The notes: a model not told the origin generated them from the sequence alone. Positions 26,485 through 34,631 are shown, counted from the first letter of the stretch. The stretch is 64,000 nucleotides of DNA from Streptomyces sp. NBC_01451 (GCF_036227485.1 NZ_CP109479.1:4278001-4342000), one strand, 5' to 3'. Program-made: numbers and translations.

Positions 26485-27226
26485 CGTTCAGCCTCCTGCG
26501 GGCGAGTACCGCTTCCGCCAGCACCAGGTCGAGCGGCCTCGTCACCTTGAAGGCCTCCTCGTGGCCGGGCACGACCACGACCCGCAGGCCCAGCTGTTCG
26601 ACCATGCTCGCGTCGTCGGTGACGTTGTCGGTCACCGTCTCGTGGGCCCGTACGAGGGTTTCGAGCGCGAAGCCCTGCGGTGTCTGGACCGCCCGCAGCC
26701 GTGCCCGCTCGGGCGTGGCGACCACCGGTTCCGGTTCCCCGGGCGTCGTGGCCGGTTCGACCTCCTTGACGGTGTCCGCGAGCGGCAGCGCGGGGACCAC
26801 GGCCTGCGCACCCTCCCGTACCGCCTCGATCACCGCGTCGACGGTGTCCACCGGTACCAGCGGGCGGGCCGCGTCGTGCACGAGGACGATGTCGATGCCG
26901 GGCGGCAGCGCGTCCAGGCCGAGCTTGACCGACTCCTGCCTGGACTCGCCGCCGGGTACGACGAGGAAGTCCGTGCGCTCGGGCAGCGCGTGGGCGTCGA
27001 GGAGGGTCTTCACCTCGGCTGCGCCGTCCGGCGGGGCCACGACGACGACCAGCGAGACGGCACGGGACGCGGCCATCGCGCGTACGGCGTGGACGAGCAT
27101 GGGCGTGCCGTTCAGCGCTCGAAGCGCTTTGGGGGCGCCCGGGCCGAGGCGTACGCCCCGGCCGGCGGCCGGAATCACCGCGGCCGTACGTGCCCCGGGC
27201 GGTGTGGGGCGCGATTCGTCAGACAT
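26474..27226 (-). CDS. ispD: 2-C-methyl-D-erythritol 4-phosphate cytidylyltransferase
   Basis: A 250-residue nucleotidyltransferase that makes CDP-ME from MEP and CTP. The N-terminal CTP loop is [19 protein letters not shown], the catalytic/substrate segment is [20 protein letters not shown], and the C-terminus ends [14 protein letters not shown]. It overlaps ispF and follows carD on the same strand after 387 bp, a conserved actinobacterial order. Confidence 0.95.
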   Translation of the reverse strand: MSDESRPTPPGARTAAVIPAAGRGVRLGPGAPKALRALNGTPMLVHAVRAMAASRAVSLVVVVAPPDGAAEVKTLLDAHALPERTDFLVVPGGESRQESVKLGLDALPPGIDIVLVHDAARPLVPVDTVDAVIEAVREGAQAVVPALPLADTVKEVEPATTPGEPEPVVATPERARLRAVQTPQGFALETLVRAHETVTDNVTDDASMVEQLGLRVVVVPGHEEAFKVTRPLDLVLAEAVLARRRLNDGF

Positions 27227-27613
27227 CGGTTCCTGTCAGGTTTGTGTGCCGAGCCCTCGTGGGTATGGCCTGGAGGAGTGCCGGGCGCGAGCCTTGATCG
27301 GACCCTTCCGTGACATCCGGTCGAGCCCGCTCCGGGCCCGGCACGCCAAGTATCAGTACGTCAGGTATCAGTACTTCAGTGCTACTGGCAGACCGCGGGG
27401 CGACTTCGGCCGCGGGGAATCCACTGCCCGTAGGAAATCCGCTGATGGGGCCGGCGCTTCAGTCGTCAGTGGTGTTCCGGACAATCGGCATAACATCCGG
27501 GCACGAACATGCCGCAGCGCCCGGCGACATTGGATACGTCATCGGGCACCGCGGCATTTCATTGCGCTGCTGAGCTGAGTGAGCCGGCTTTCAGGGCCTG
27601 CGTTCAGTCAGTG
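27227..27613. other. 387-bp gap between carD and ispD with tandem 15-bp repeats
   Basis: No convincing coding sequence. GTATCAGTACGTCAG (27350-27364) is immediately followed by GTATCAGTACTTCAG (27365-27379), identical at 14 of 15 positions, with a further partial GTGCTACT. The repeats lie about 125-150 bp upstream of ispD, a reasonable operator position. Base composition is lower in GC than the flanking genes, as expected of a promoter region. Confidence 0.55.
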
Positions 27614-28096
27614 TCAGGACGCGAGCACCTCGTCGAGCAGTGCCTCGGCCTTGTCCTCGTTCGTGTTCTCCGCCAGCGCGAGCTCACTCACCAGGATCTG
27701 GCGAGCCTTGGCGAGCATGCGCTTCTCACCGGCGGACAGTCCGCGCTCACGCTCACGACGCCACAGGTCACGCACGACTTCCGCGACCTTGATGACATCG
27801 CCGGAGGCGAGCTTCTCGAGATTTGCCTTGTAACGACGCGACCAGTTCGTGGGCTCCTCGGCATACGGAGCGCGCAGGACCTCGAAGACCCGGTCCAGCC
27901 CTTCCTGACCAACCACATCACGTACGCCCACGAACTCCGCATTGTCCGCTGGCACACGTACCGTCAGATCACCCTGGGCGACCTTCAGCACCAAGTAGGT
28001 CTTGTCCACGCCTTTGATCTGGCGAACTTCGATAGCCTCGATCAGCGCGGCCCCGTGATGGGGATAGACCACGGTGTCGCCAACCTTGAACGTCAT
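27614..28096 (-). CDS. carD: CarD-family RNA polymerase-binding transcription factor
   Basis: A 160-residue protein, typical length. The N-terminal RNAP-interacting domain ([20 protein letters not shown], then [17 protein letters not shown]) binds the beta subunit, and the C-terminal helical DNA-binding domain ([20 protein letters not shown], then [20 protein letters not shown]) contacts the upstream edge of the bubble. CarD stabilises open complexes at rRNA and many other promoters and is usually essential in actinobacteria. A -10-like TACCCT lies about 35 bp upstream on the minus strand. Confidence 0.95.
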   Translation of the reverse strand: MTFKVGDTVVYPHHGAALIEAIEVRQIKGVDKTYLVLKVAQGDLTVRVPADNAEFVGVRDVVGQEGLDRVFEVLRAPYAEEPTNWSRRYKANLEKLASGDVIKVAEVVRDLWRRERERGLSAGEKRMLAKARQILVSELALAENTNEDKAEALLDEVLAS

Positions 28097-28732
28097 GTGA
28101 CAGGTACCCCTTCCGTGGCTATCCAGGGTAACACGGAAACGACGGCTTCTGAATGGCGTTTTCGCAGGTCAGGGCATATCTCGGGGCTTGACAACTGCAA
28201 CAGGAACGTGCTTCGACAGGGCCCCGGAGGCGACGGCGCCGAGGGTATTCGCAGGTCGGAGCGGCTCTCCGAACGAAGTGAAACCCGGGCGTTACATGCG
28301 CCCGGAGGCCCCGCCGAGCGACCAAACATCCACTTATGTCCGCTTCCAAGTGTGCGACTTCCACTACTCCGTTCGGTGAGCGGAGTCGGACACGGGCCGA
28401 ATCCGGAATTGATCACGGCGGTCGATGTCCGGCAGATGACCAAGCAGACGATCTCCAGGTGATCCACGAGTGATCTACGAGCGATCTACGGGTGATCCGT
28501 GAGTGATCCGCAGTAGATCAATTTCCGGATGCGCTCATTCCTTCACCGGAAATCCGCAAGCCCCGCGACGGCACTTATCCGAATGTCGAAGTGGCTCATG
28601 AGGCACCCGTACTCTCCCGGGGCGGCGCCTCCTCCCACCCCTAAGGGGCGGGTCGGGTGCAGCGGCGTGGGAACGGCTCGGTAACCTAAGGCCGCTGACA
28701 GTCACTTAGGGCGGCTTTATAAGGAGCTGCCC
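28097..28732. other. 636-bp intergenic region upstream of the lipoprotein gene, with 11-bp tandem repeats
   Basis: Open frames here are short and without codon bias. The carD end holds its promoter. The middle has a TTGACA (28188-28193) without a clear -10. The striking part is 28448-28513: six 11-bp units of the form GTGATCCACGA. Further on, CACCCCTAAGGGGCGGG (28636-28652) can form a small hairpin, and CTGACA (28695-28700) plus TATAAG (28718-28723) make a promoter-like pair 17 bp apart. Confidence 0.5.
28448..28513. repeat. Six tandem 11-bp repeats
   Basis: Units start at 28448, 28459, 28470, 28481, 28492 and 28503: ACGATCTCCAG, GTGATCCACGA, GTGATCTACGA, GCGATCTACGG, GTGATCCGTGA, GTGATCCGCAG. 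All share GATC at positions 3-6. The 11-bp period is about one DNA turn, so a protein bound to each unit would sit on one face of the helix. Response regulators of the PhoP type use 11-nt direct repeats, but the unit sequence differs from the PHO box. Confidence 0.75.
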
Positions 28733-28762
28733 GTGCGTTCCAAGGAGTTGCCGCCGCCGTGA
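28733..28762 (+). CDS. Possible 9-residue leader peptide
   Basis: GTG at 28733, six bases after AAGGAG (28721-28726), encodes MRSKELPPP and stops with TGA (28760-28762) overlapping the GTG of the lipoprotein gene. The lipoprotein's own ribosome-binding site (AAGGAG, 28741-28746) lies inside this mini-ORF, so translation of one would affect the other. If the TATAAG at 28718 is the -10, the mini-ORF would be leaderless. Real expression is unproven. Confidence 0.35.
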   Translation: MRSKELPPP

Positions 28763-29415
28763 GCAGCAGCCTTCGACGCGGCGCCCTAGCCGCATCCGCC
28801 CTCGCGTTCTCGGTCGCCACGCTCGCCGGGTGCGCAGCCGGAAACAACGCCCAGACGCTGGAGGTCAAGCCGGACAACGCGGCCACGACCGTCGGCGACA
28901 TCAAGCTGCAGAACGTCGTCGTCATCACCCCGTCGGAGCTGGAGTCGACCGGCCCGGCCGCCGTCTCCGCGACGGTGTTCAACACCGGCACCACCGCCCA
29001 GACGCTGGAGTCGATCACCGTCCCCGGCACCGGCAAGACCGCCGAGCTGAAGGCCGCCGAGGGCGGCAGCCTGAGCATCCCGGCCCATGGCTCGCTCGTC
29101 ATCGGCGGTGCGAAGAACGCGTCCGCCGTGCTGGCGAGCAGTCGCGAGTCGGTCCAGGACGGCAACGCGCAGAAGATCACGTTCACCTTCAGCAAGACCG
29201 GTGACGTGAGCCTGCGCGCGTTCGTGGTCCCGGCCGAGGGCTACTACGCCCCGTGGGGCCCGACCGAGGTACCGGAGACACCGGCCGACACGGCCTCGCC
29301 CTCCGCCACCGCCTCGGACGAGCCGGCGACGTCCGCTTCACCGAGCCCGTCCGGGGAGGCCGAGTCGCCTGCCGCCGGGGCCTCCGCGAGCACCTCGGCG
29401 ACGGCCGCCCAGTAG
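28759..29415 (+). CDS. Secreted lipoprotein of unknown function
   Basis: A 218-residue lipoprotein. The signal peptide ends in LAGCA (C about residue 23). The mature domain is a beta-sandwich of 130 residues (DIKLQNVVVITPSELESTGP, AVSATVFNTGTTAQTLESIT, GSLVIGGAKNASAV, ITFTFSKTGDVSLRAFVVPA), resembling copper-chaperone/DUF461-type folds but lacking the His/Met ligands. A disordered Ser/Ala/Glu tail of 45 residues follows. GTG 28759 is set by AAGGAG 12 nt upstream. It converges with phoP across a 22-bp-stem terminator. Function not known. Confidence 0.85.
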   Translation: MSSSLRRGALAASALAFSVATLAGCAAGNNAQTLEVKPDNAATTVGDIKLQNVVVITPSELESTGPAAVSATVFNTGTTAQTLESITVPGTGKTAELKAAEGGSLSIPAHGSLVIGGAKNASAVLASSRESVQDGNAQKITFTFSKTGDVSLRAFVVPAEGYYAPWGPTEVPETPADTASPSATASDEPATSASPSPSGEAESPAAGASASTSATAAQ

Positions 29416-29421
29416 GAGCAC

Positions 29422-29470
29422 GTACGGCGAAGGGCGGGACCTCCTGGAGAGGTCCCGCCCTTCGCCGTAC
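29422..29470. terminator. Very strong bidirectional terminator
   Basis: A 22-bp perfect stem (29422-29443 with 29449-29470) around the 5-nt loop CTGGA lies 7 nt after the lipoprotein stop and 30 nt before the phoP stop. It insulates the lipoprotein gene from phoRP. Confidence 0.95.
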
Positions 29471-29499
29471 ACGCGTACCGGCCGGGTGTACGGGCCGGC

Positions 29500-30180
29500 T
29501 TACGGCTCGAACTTGTATCCGAGGCCGCGGACCGTGACCAGGTACCTGGGCGCGCCCGGGTCCGGCTCGATCTTGGCGCGCAGGCGCTTGACGTGGACGT
29601 CGAGGGTCTTGGTGTCGCCCACGTAGTCGGCGCCCCAGACCCGGTCGATGAGCTGCATACGGGTCAGCACACGGCCGGCGTTGCGCAGCAGCATCTCCAG
29701 GAGGTCGAACTCCTTGAGCGGGAGGTCGACCTTGGCACCGGCGACGGTGACGACGTGGCGGTCGACGTCCATCCGGACCGGGCCGGCCTCCAGCGCGGCC
29801 GGGCTGACCTCCTCGGGCTCGCCCCGGCGGCGCAGGACGGCGCGGATGCGGGCGACCAGTTCGCGGGAGGAGAAGGGCTTGGTGACGTAGTCGTCGGCCC
29901 CTATCTCCAGGCCGACGACCTTGTCGATCTCGCTGTCCTTGGCGGTGACCATGATCACGGGGACGTTGGACTTGACGCGCAGCTGACGGCAGACCTCCGT
30001 GCCGGGCAGGCCCGGCAGCATCAGGTCGAGCAGGACGAGGTCGGCGCCGTTGCGCTCGAACTCGTCGAGTCCGTCGGGGCCGGTGGCCGCGATGGCGACC
30101 TCGAAGCCCTCCTTGCGGAGCATGTACGAAAGGGCGTCGGAGAAGGATTCCTCATCCTCGACGACGAGCACTCGGGTCAC
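29500..30180 (-). CDS. phoP: Phosphate-response regulator PhoP
   Basis: A 226-residue OmpR/PhoB-type regulator. The receiver domain has acidic pocket VVEDEESF, phospho-acceptor D52 in LVLLDLMLPG, T in VTAKDSE and K in TKPFSSREL. The C-terminal winged helix carries LPLKEFDLLEMLLRNAGRVL and DVHVKRLRAKIE, ending RGLGYKFEP. It activates phosphate-scavenging genes and represses antibiotic synthesis under phosphate limitation by binding 11-nt direct repeats. Its start overlaps the phoR stop by 4 bp. Confidence 0.96.
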   Translation of the reverse strand: MTRVLVVEDEESFSDALSYMLRKEGFEVAIAATGPDGLDEFERNGADLVLLDLMLPGLPGTEVCRQLRVKSNVPVIMVTAKDSEIDKVVGLEIGADDYVTKPFSSRELVARIRAVLRRRGEPEEVSPAALEAGPVRMDVDRHVVTVAGAKVDLPLKEFDLLEMLLRNAGRVLTRMQLIDRVWGADYVGDTKTLDVHVKRLRAKIEPDPGAPRYLVTVRGLGYKFEP

Positions 30181-31502
30181 GGATGGACCTCCGGGGCGTG
30201 AAGCGGATCGTAAGGGGATGTACCGGTGGTCCGGTCGGCCACTTCGCCGGGGTCGGACGGTCCGTCCCCGGCGTCGGGGTCGGAGTCTGGGAGCGACTCG
30301 GGGTGTGAGTCATGGTCGTACAGGTGCGGCCGGTTCGCGCGGGCTCGGCGTCCGGTGGCCGCCTCCGGCAGCCGCAGGGTGAACGTGGAGCCCTGGCCCT
30401 CGGAGCTCCACACCGTGACCTCCCCGCCGTGCGAGGCGGCCACGTGTTTGACGATCGCCAGTCCGAGGCCGGTACCGCCGGTGGCGCGGGAGCGGGCCGG
30501 GTCGACGCGGTAGAAGCGCTCGAAGATGCGCTCCTTGTCCTTGTCGGAGATGCCTATGCCCTGGTCGGTCACCGCGACCTCGATCAGGTCTCCGCCCGGC
30601 GCGTTCACCCGGCGGGCCGCTATGCCGACGCGCGTGGTGGACGGCGAGTAGTTGACGGCGTTCTCGACGAGGTTGCCGAGGGCGGCGGCGAGCTGGCCGC
30701 GGTTGCCCCAGACGCGCAGGTCGGCGGTGCCTCCGGCGGCCATGGTGATCTGTTTGGCGCCGGCCTGGTGGCGGCAGCGGTCGACTGCCTCGGCGACGAG
30801 TTCGTCGACGCGGACCGGTTCGGCGTCCTCCAGCGGGTCGTCGTTCTGCACCCGGGAGAGGTCGATGAGTTCCTGGACGAGGCTGGTGAGACGGGTGGCC
30901 TCGATCTGCATACGGCCGGCGAAGCGTTCGACGGCCTCCGGGTCGTCCGAGGCGCCCATGACGGCCTCGGAGAGAAGCGAGAGCGCGCCGGTGGGGGTCT
31001 TGAGCTCGTGGCTGACGTTGGCGACGAAGTCGCGGCGTACCGCCTCGATGCGCCGGGCCTCGGTCAGGTCCTCGACTAGGAGCAGGATGAGCCGTGAGCC
31101 GAGCGGGGCGACGCGTGCGGAGACCGCGAGGGCCTCCCCGCGTCCGGTGCCGCGTCGGGGGAGGTCCAGCTCGACCTGGCGTATCTCGCCGTCGCGCCGG
31201 GTGTCGCGGGCCATCTGGAGCATCGGCTCCACCGAAAGCTTTCCGCCACGGACCAGGCCGAGGGCGTACGCCGCCGAGCTGGCCTTGACGACGGCGTCCG
31301 CCTCGTCGAGTACGACGGCCGAGGAGCGCAGCACGGACAGCACCGTGTCGACGCCCGGGGGCAGTACGGGGTCGGTGTGCAGGGAGGTTCGGGTGGGGCG
31401 CTTCTGGTCGCGCTCGCTCCAGCGGAACGCCAGCATGGCGATGACGCCGGTGAGCACCCCGGCGATCGCTGCCGCTGCGGCGACTGCCGCGTTCACGTCC
31501 AT
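30177..31502 (-). CDS. phoR: Phosphate sensor histidine kinase PhoR
   Basis: A 441-residue kinase. One N-terminal membrane span (AAIAGVLTGVIAMLAF, about 11-26) is followed by a PAS-like region (VLSVLRSSAVVLDEADAVVK), the H-box FVANVSHELKTPTGAL with His165, and an HATPase domain with N-box NLVENAVNYSP, G1 VTDQGIGIS and G2 GGTGLGLAIVKHV. The short extracellular part and single span suggest it senses phosphate status through the Pst/PhoU complex rather than directly. The C-terminal Asp/Ser-rich tail of about 55 residues is Streptomyces-like. It is divergent from phoU over the PHO box. Confidence 0.96.
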   Translation of the reverse strand: MDVNAAVAAAAAIAGVLTGVIAMLAFRWSERDQKRPTRTSLHTDPVLPPGVDTVLSVLRSSAVVLDEADAVVKASSAAYALGLVRGGKLSVEPMLQMARDTRRDGEIRQVELDLPRRGTGRGEALAVSARVAPLGSRLILLLVEDLTEARRIEAVRRDFVANVSHELKTPTGALSLLSEAVMGASDDPEAVERFAGRMQIEATRLTSLVQELIDLSRVQNDDPLEDAEPVRVDELVAEAVDRCRHQAGAKQITMAAGGTADLRVWGNRGQLAAALGNLVENAVNYSPSTTRVGIAARRVNAPGGDLIEVAVTDQGIGISDKDKERIFERFYRVDPARSRATGGTGLGLAIVKHVAASHGGEVTVWSSEGQGSTFTLRLPEAATGRRARANRPHLYDHDSHPESLPDSDPDAGDGPSDPGEVADRTTGTSPYDPLHAPEVHP

Positions 31503-31575
31503 GCAGCCAGGTTAGGCATGGGATACGTCCTGGCCACAGCCAAGAGAGTGCGACCTCGAACACTCGTCGCCCAGA

Positions 31576-31608
31576 GTTCACCTTGGAGCCAGTATTGGTT
31601 CATTTGTC
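31576..31608. promoter_or_regulatory. PHO box between phoR and phoU
   Basis: Three consecutive 11-nt units: GTTCACCTTGG (31576-31586), AGCCAGTATTG (31587-31597) and GTTCATTTGTC (31598-31608). The first and third match the direct-repeat unit GTTCACC of Streptomyces PHO boxes and the middle one is degenerate, the usual pattern of a core site. PhoP~P bound here would control both phoU and phoRP. Confidence 0.88.
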
Positions 31609-31705
31609 GGGGCGGAAAACGACGCGTGCGGGGCCGATCGTGGGAGCGTGGGGGTCACGGGGCCCGCTGTTCGCCCCCGAACGGACGTCAAGAGAGGGAC
31701 ACCTG

Positions 31706-32395
31706 ATGCGTGACGCGTACCACGAGGAACTTGACTCGATCGGCGATAGTCTGGTCGAGATGGCCCGACTTGTCGGGTCGGCGATCGGGCGTGCCACGAC
31801 GGCGATACTGGACGCCGACCTGAAACTGGCCGAAAGCGTCATCGAGGCGGACGCCAGGGTCGACGAGCTCCAGCACGACCTGGAGGGCCGCGCCATAGCG
31901 CTGCTGGCCCGTCAGCAGCCGGTGGCGACCGATCTGCGGATCGTCGTCACGTCGCTGCGGATGAGCGCCGACCTGGAGCGCTCGGGCGACCTCGCCCAGC
32001 ACGTCGCCAAGCTGGCCCGGCTGCGTTTCCCGGAGCGCGCGGTCCCGAGCGACCTGCACGCCACGATCCTGGAGATGGGCCAGCTCGCGCAGCGTCTGAT
32101 GGCGAAGGCGGCCGAGGTCATCATCACCAAGGACGTCGACCTGGCGATGCAGCTGGAGACGGACGACGACGAGATGGACCTGCTGCACCGCACGCTCTTC
32201 CGGCACCTGATGGAGGACCGCTGGAAGCACGGGATCGAGACGGCGGTCGACGTCACGCTGCTGGGCCGCTACTACGAGCGTTTCGCGGACCACGCGGTGT
32301 CGGTCGCCAAGCGGGTGGTGTTCCTCGTGACGGGCGAGCACGCGGACGAGTTGCAGCAGGACGTGCAGCCGCCCACCGGGGCCGAGGGGGCGTAA
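31706..32395 (+). CDS. phoU: Phosphate signalling accessory protein PhoU
   Basis: A 229-residue all-helical protein with two three-helix PhoU repeats; metal-binding motifs appear as E-x-x-x-D (LVEMARLVG... and DLERSGDLAQHVAKLARL; RYYERFADHAVSVAKRV). It links the Pst transporter to PhoR and restrains PhoRP when phosphate is ample. ATG 31706 follows AGAGAGGGA. It is monocistronic or coupled to the tiny Cys-rich gene downstream. Confidence 0.95.
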   Translation: MRDAYHEELDSIGDSLVEMARLVGSAIGRATTAILDADLKLAESVIEADARVDELQHDLEGRAIALLARQQPVATDLRIVVTSLRMSADLERSGDLAQHVAKLARLRFPERAVPSDLHATILEMGQLAQRLMAKAAEVIITKDVDLAMQLETDDDEMDLLHRTLFRHLMEDRWKHGIETAVDVTLLGRYYERFADHAVSVAKRVVFLVTGEHADELQQDVQPPTGAEGA

Positions 32396-32567
32396 GCCGC
32401 CGGGCGGCTCCGCGGCGTGGACGGCTCCCCGGCGGGGGCGTGCGGGGCCGGCCTTCGCGCCGACGAGGTGTCCGCGAGCCTCCGTGCGCCGTTGATGCGC
32501 CCGGCGGGGCGGGCATGCAATGGGGAGAAGGCACCTGTCTCCAGGATCCAGGCTCCAGGAGGGCCCC

Positions 32568-32720
32568 ATGGCCGAGACCCCCAGCACGCCCGACCCGACA
32601 CAGGCACGCGAGACGCAGCAACCCGCGGAGATCAAGAACCTGCCACTGTTCGGCGCTTGCGGCTGCGGCTCCGGCTGCGGGTGCGGCTGCCAGTCGGGCA
32701 ACCCCTGTCAGTGCGGTTGA
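32568..32720 (+). CDS. Small Cys-rich protein, possible metallothionein-like
   Basis: A 50-residue protein. The N-terminal half is Pro/Thr/Glu-rich (AETPSTPDPTQARETQQPAE), then IKNLPLFGA, then a C-terminal tail with seven Cys in 20 residues arranged CxCxxxCxCxC and CxC, spaced by Gly/Ser. This is what a small metal-binding (Zn/Cu) peptide or thiol buffer would look like. ATG 32568 was chosen because AGGAGGG lies 6-10 nt upstream; a longer frame from 32520 lacks one. It lies 172 bp after phoU, near a DUF4242 protein whose S. coelicolor relative binds nickel. No family name is claimed. Confidence 0.72.
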   Translation: MAETPSTPDPTQARETQQPAEIKNLPLFGACGCGSGCGCGCQSGNPCQCG

Positions 32721-32742
32721 CGGCGCGTCACTGAGGCCGTGA

Positions 32743-32778
32743 GGACCCTGTCTCCCGTTGTGGAGATGGGGTCCTTTT
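32743..32778 (+). terminator. Terminator of the Cys-rich gene
   Basis: GGACCCTGTCTCC (32743-32755) pairs at 11 of 13 positions with GGAGATGGGGTCC (32762-32774) and is followed by TTTT. Confidence 0.75.
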
Positions 32779-32898
32779 GTGTGAGGTTTGTGTGAGGTGG
32801 GGCCCTTCACCCCTGTTCGGAGCGGCGGAAGGCGACCTTGACGGCCGTCGAACGGGCATACACTTCACAGCAGTTGACGCTCAGGCGCTGTCCATGCA

Positions 32899-32915
32899 CA
32901 ACAGGCACCCTGTTG
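32899..32915. promoter_or_regulatory. Perfect inverted repeat upstream of the sugar-binding protein gene
   Basis: CAACAGG and CCTGTTG flank CAC, giving a 17-bp operator-like palindrome about 107 bp upstream of the start. A sugar-responsive repressor (LacI or ROK type) would be the usual ligand; the owner is not identified. Confidence 0.4.
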
Positions 32916-33021
32916 CCATCTCGTTAACCAGCACTTCTTGACGTCACGTGCTGCCGCCGCGTTGGCTTCCGTATCTGTATCTGGGTTCGTCCTGCTGTTC
33001 CCCGCCTGGAAGGCACCTGCC

Positions 33022-34158
33022 GTGAACGCTCGTACCCCCCGTCGGACCGCCGTGCGCCGTACCGCCATCGCGGTGACGGCCGCTGCCTCGGCCCTCTCGC
33101 TCGCCGCGTGCGGTGTCATCGACAGCGCCAGTGGCAGCAGCGGCTCCGCGGCGCCGAAGAAGGGCGACGACATCACCGTGGGGCTCCTGCTGCCCGACAC
33201 GAAGACGACGCGCTTCGAGAAGTTCGACTACCCGCTCTTCAAGAAGCAGTTCACGGCCCTCACCAACGGCAAGGGCAAGGTCCTCTACGCCAACGCCAAG
33301 GCGGACAAGGCCAAGCAGAACCAGCAGCTAGAGGAGATGATCGCCGAGAAGGTGGACGTCCTCGTGGTGGACGCGATCGACGCCAAGACCATCGCGCCGT
33401 CCATCGAGAAGGCCAAGGACGCCGACATACCGGTCATCGCGTACGACCGCCTCGCGGAGGGCCCGATCGACGCGTTCGTCTCGCACGACAACGAACTGGT
33501 CGGCGAGGTGCAGGGCCGCTCGCTCGTCGAGGCGCTCGGCGAGAAGGCCGCCGCCAGCAAGATCGTCATGATCAACGGCTCGCTCACGGACCCGAACGCG
33601 GCGTTGTTCAAGGACGGCGCGATGGTCGAACTGGGGGGCAAGGTCCAGATCGCGGCGTCGTACAACACCAAGGACTGGCTGCCCGAGGTCGCCAAGGCCA
33701 ACATGGAGAAGGCGATCAACTCCGTCGGGCTGAACAACATCGACGCCGTCTACTCTGCGAACGACGGCATGGCCGGCGCGGTCATCGACGCGCTGAAGGA
33801 GGCCGGCGTCTCGAAGATCCCGCCGGTGACCGGGCAGGACGCGGATCTGGCCGCGGTGCAGCGGATCGTCTCGGGCGAGCAGTACATGAGCGTCTACAAG
33901 TCGTTCATCCTGGAGGCCAACAACGCCGCGTCCATCGCGGTGGCCAAGGTCCAGGGCCGCGGGATCGAGTTCGACGCGCTGACCCGCGACAGCGTCGACA
34001 GCCCGACGACGAAGAAGATCCCCGCGCAGCTGGTGCCGGTGGTGGCCCTCACCAGGGAGAACATCAAGGACACCGTGATCCAGGACGGCATCTACACCAT
34101 CCAGGACATCTGCACCCCGGAGTACGCGGCGGACTGCGCGGAGATCGGCCTCAAGTAG
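33022..34158 (+). CDS. Xylose-type ABC transporter substrate-binding lipoprotein, orphan
   Basis: A 378-residue type I periplasmic-binding lipoprotein. The lipobox is LSLAACG after a twin-Arg-containing N-terminus (RRTAVRRTAIAV). The mature protein fits XylF/ChvE-like monosaccharide binders (VGLLLPDTKTTRFEKFDYPL, QLEEMIAEKVDVLVVDAIDA, VIAYDRLAEGPIDAFVSHDN, DAVYSANDGMAGAVIDAL, PVTGQDADLAAVQRIVSG). No permease or ATPase gene is adjacent, so it must share a transporter elsewhere or act as a sensor. GTG 33022 follows GGAAGG by 8 nt. The C-terminal Cys pair (ICTPEYAADCAEIG) may form a disulfide. Confidence 0.85.
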   Translation: MNARTPRRTAVRRTAIAVTAAASALSLAACGVIDSASGSSGSAAPKKGDDITVGLLLPDTKTTRFEKFDYPLFKKQFTALTNGKGKVLYANAKADKAKQNQQLEEMIAEKVDVLVVDAIDAKTIAPSIEKAKDADIPVIAYDRLAEGPIDAFVSHDNELVGEVQGRSLVEALGEKAAASKIVMINGSLTDPNAALFKDGAMVELGGKVQIAASYNTKDWLPEVAKANMEKAINSVGLNNIDAVYSANDGMAGAVIDALKEAGVSKIPPVTGQDADLAAVQRIVSGEQYMSVYKSFILEANNAASIAVAKVQGRGIEFDALTRDSVDSPTTKKIPAQLVPVVALTRENIKDTVIQDGIYTIQDICTPEYAADCAEIGLK

Positions 34159-34348
34159 CGGACCTGAGCGGCCAGTTGCTCCTCACGGCACGCAGCCGCC
34201 GGAGGAGGACTGCCGCACGCCCCGACGGCGACCTCGGCGCGGGCCGCGGGCGAAGTCGCCGGGGCGGCCGTACGGGCAGAAGATGAAGTACAGGAAAGCG
34301 GTACGAAGCGGGAAGAGCGACCAGATCAGGGATAGGAGGTGTGACGCC

Positions 34349-34597
34349 ATGCCCCGGTTCATGGACGTCCACCACGGCATGGAAGGCATCACCGCCGACC
34401 AGCTGAACCAGGCCCACCAGGCCGACCTGGACATCGAGAAGGACGAGGGAGTCCACTTCGAGAGGGCCTGGGCGGATCCCGCCTCCGGCACGGTCTACTG
34501 CCTCTCGGAGGCCCCCTCGGCGGACGCGGTCCAGCGCGTCCACGAACGCGCCGGCCACAGGGCCGACGAGATCCACCCGGTTCCGCTGACGGTCTGA
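34349..34597 (+). CDS. DUF4242 protein, nickel-binding SCO4226-like
   Basis: An 82-residue ferredoxin-like-fold protein (MPRFMDVHHGMEGITADQLN, then ADLDIEKDEGVHFERAWADP, then GTVYCLSEAPSADAVQRVHE). Length and sequence match the family of S. coelicolor SCO4226, which was described as binding nickel; the His cluster (DVHHGM, VHFE, VHERAGH) is consistent. ATG 34349 has a strong AGGAGGTG. Role in the cell unknown; proximity to the Cys-rich mini-protein suggests a metal theme (inference). Confidence 0.85.
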   Translation: MPRFMDVHHGMEGITADQLNQAHQADLDIEKDEGVHFERAWADPASGTVYCLSEAPSADAVQRVHERAGHRADEIHPVPLTV

Positions 34598-34631
34598 GAA
34601 CGCGGTGGGCAGGTGAGGCGGGTGGGCGGAG

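Noticed and set aside
28093..28467. 124-residue minus-strand frame upstream of carD
   Set aside because: No codon bias, overlaps the carD promoter and the tandem-repeat region, no recognisable domain.
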